Source: Apoda limacodes (taxonomy: Eukaryota; Arthropoda; Insecta; Lepidoptera; Limacodidae). Taken from it: 64,000 bases of DNA. The notes beneath the pieces are model-generated. The model searched no databases and was not told where the DNA came from. It was given only the letters and a program-made list of their open reading frames with translations. Position 1 is the first letter of the stretch, and each line of letters begins with the position of its first letter. The stretch covers positions 17,392,501-17,456,500 of the forward strand of contig OX291557.1 of the NCBI GenBank assembly GCA_946406115.1. Reading direction: 5' to 3'. A program made the position numbers and the translations under genes. This document shows, in pieces, positions 63,861 through 64,000 of the stretch.

Positions 63861-64000
63861 ATTCAAAATTTTTTTATTTAAAATTGACAGGTTACTACTT
63901 TACAACTACTCTAATCTACTTTTCTTCGATGGCTCAGAATCTCTAAATCAACGTCAAATGTGAAAGTTCGAGGAATGACAGGAGTAAAAATTGTAGTCAT

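Overview
The window looks like transposon-dominated insect DNA, most likely lepidopteran. It is AT-rich. Short Helitron-like repeats occur throughout; they begin TCxATACTAATATTATAAA and end CTAGT. Many pieces derive from one non-LTR family (called LINE-A here) whose 3' tail reads roughly GTTTGCCACCTTAGTGGTATAAA. Repeats with GGGTTCCGTA ends and runs such as GGTACCTACCTA also fit a moth or butterfly. I found no intact host gene, no rRNA operon, no functional tRNA and no CRISPR. Nearly every long reading frame is a broken transposon gene or a shadow of one. No database search was possible, so family names rest on motifs and recalled family architecture.

Layout. 0-3.3 kb: LINE-A scraps, a Helitron-like repeat, a 559-bp internally deleted mariner with TA duplications, and a SINE whose head is 5S rRNA. 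3.4-11.1 kb: mosaic repeat Y, then a 5.36-kb inverted-repeat structure with 422-bp terminal inverted repeats (TIRs). Its two arms carry head-to-head damaged copies of a gene for an uncharacterised transposase-like protein (motifs DFSENY and GHGKGADG). 11.1-24.4 kb: a THAP-domain remnant cut by a hAT element, LINE-A endonuclease pieces, and remnants of mariner, hAT and a Crypton-like tyrosine recombinase.

24.5-30.8 kb and 40.7-57.9 kb are two direct copies of one ~6-kb segment (A and B). B has grown to 17 kb by later insertions. Each copy serves as the empty site for insertions in the other. This gives precise boundaries for a 1379-bp Helitron, a LINE with TAATAT duplications, a LINE-A 3' fragment with a 22-nt poly(A) tail, and a BEL/Pao-type LTR element. 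The LTR element is itself split by a 3.6-kb LINE-A.

31-40.7 kb, between the copies: a long-TIR repeat, another repeat Y copy holding a hAT MITE with perfect 8-bp duplications, an RTE LINE interrupted by a CR1-like LINE, a Jockey-type fragment, and a LINE-A split by an 817-bp insert carrying the 5' half of tRNA-His. 58-64 kb: a degraded LINE-A, a long stretch with nothing recognised, a tRNA-derived SINE, a second Helitron of the 48-kb family, and a LINE-A reverse transcriptase fragment.

The parts do not form a pathway. They record repeated nested insertion, most parasites being non-autonomous or dead. Three protein families here are poorly described and deserve attention: the DFSENY/GHGKG transposase-like gene (6-11 kb), the protein in the 44.3-45.8 kb element, and the fragment at 20.5 kb.
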